This document shows, piece by piece, positions 63,372 to 64,000 of a DNA stretch of 64,000 bases. A program made the translations under genes and the position numbers. Location of the stretch: contig ML680053.1 in the NCBI GenBank assembly GCA_007922225.1, forward strand, positions 2,269,434-2,333,433, read 5' to 3'. Origin of the DNA: Emydura subglobosa. Taxonomy: Eukaryota; Chordata; Testudines; Chelidae. The notes under the pieces were generated by a model, which did not search any database, was not told the origin of the DNA, and saw only the letters and a program-made list of their open reading frames with translations. Positions within the stretch are counted from its first letter, which is position 1. The number at the start of each line of letters is the position of its first letter.

Positions 63372-64000
63372 AGAACCAGGGCACAAAACCCAAATTGGTG
63401 CTGAGTTCTATACTTAGATTTCCCCCACCAATTATCAAGTGGAAACTCCTCAGGCACTATAACAGCCTTAACATGGAGTTACAGTCCCCTTAGTACTCCG
63501 ATCTGTCTTGCCACCCAGCTGAGCACACCTTTATGATAGGTGGTCCCTTACACCAAGAATCACAACAATATTCAGGTTACTTTGAGTTCAAAAGGACCAG
63601 TCACTTACCCCCGGTCAATTGGACCTTAGATCTCACACCAAAGACAAGGCATGTAGTCAGTCCTATAATAAACTATATACAGATTTATTAATAGGAAAAG
63701 GACACGAGAATTATTTACAAAGTTAAAGCAGGTAAACATAGATACACAAATAAGTTACAATCTTAAATTTCAAAAGGTAATACAAGCTTCTATAATAAGC
63801 AAGCTCTATATATCCGTTAGGGCTAACCCAGGCAAAACAGCTGCAGACCTCTTGCTTCTCAGTTTCTTCTGTTTGGGGTTTTTATCCCCCTCCAGTCCTG
63901 CCATGTGCTCTGAGCTGCAAAACTCAGATGATGAGGGAATCCACTTGCATGACTCATCTTGATGGGGGGGAGGGAGGGGGTGGAGAGCAGAGCAACAAAG

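Larger units (their letters stand above)
62981..64000 (-). mobile_element. LTR-like repeat family B, copy 2, broken and cut by the window
   Basis: Segments 62981-63046 and 63372-64000 together match copy 1 at 52870-53900. The gap is a palindromic Penelope-like insert flanked by AGAACCAG. Contains CTATAACAGCCTTAACATGG, CACAACAATATTCAGGTTAC, TAATAAACTATATACAG and AAAGCAGGTAAACATAG. AATAAA on the minus strand (TTTATT near 63685) fits an antisense LTR. It runs past the right edge. Confidence 0.6.

Noticed and set aside
1..64000. CRISPR arrays, operons, phage or plasmid features
   Set aside because: The tandem repeats found are minisatellites without regular unique spacers, and the repeat content is vertebrate throughout.

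Overview
This window looks like vertebrate, intron- and repeat-rich nuclear DNA, most likely from a turtle (a crocodilian is the next candidate). The evidence is the repeat population: many CR1 LINE copies of different ages, including the archosaur/turtle-type 3' end that closes on ATTCTATGA-like octamers; L2 LINE tails; tRNA-headed MIR-type SINEs; hAT-like MITEs; solo LTRs; and palindromic pieces of a retroelement that I tentatively place with Penelope-like elements. No bacterial-style operon, ribosome binding site, CRISPR array or phage gene is present. I found no complete protein-coding host gene, and nearly all open frames are remnants of CR1 reverse transcriptase or chance frames.

Layout. 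1-6.6 kb is CR1 on CR1: a long antisense copy cut by the window edge, then an older sense copy split by a younger antisense one. 6.9-7.7 kb is an L2 3' end. 7.7-13.6 kb holds MIR copies and an intact non-autonomous hAT with perfect 8-bp target duplications (11756-12162). 13.6-19.7 kb has two antisense CR1 copies, a palindromic Penelope-like tail, a TATA-bearing LTR and a sense Penelope-like tail. 20-27 kb is mostly old repeats plus a 749-bp hAT-like element that carries a minisatellite and a tiny retroposed insert. 27-37 kb has four CR1 blocks. 37.9-42.3 kb holds a near-identical 480-bp inverted pair around a 3.4-kb spacer. 45.7-48.0 kb is a CR1 broken by a MITE, an AT-rich repeat and an 865-bp solo LTR. 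48.9-52.6 kb contains two MIR copies broken by later insertions. 52.9-53.9 kb and 63-64 kb hold two copies of one LTR-like family. 57.9-58.7 kb is a CpG island with a strong minus-strand splice donor, flanked by a CR1-interrupted minisatellite; it is the only credible sign of a host gene, probably the first exon of a gene running leftward.

The elements do not work together as a system. The window is best read as a nested record of successive insertions, and insertion order can be recovered at about ten places. I did not find a convincing undescribed biological system. The observations most worth checking are the CpG island/exon with its promoter-side minisatellite, the 480-bp inverted pair, the head-to-head Penelope-like tails, and several small elements with clear target-site duplications. 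Family names were assigned by eye from remembered consensus features, not by a database search, and most boundaries are good to about 10-30 bases unless a target duplication is described.
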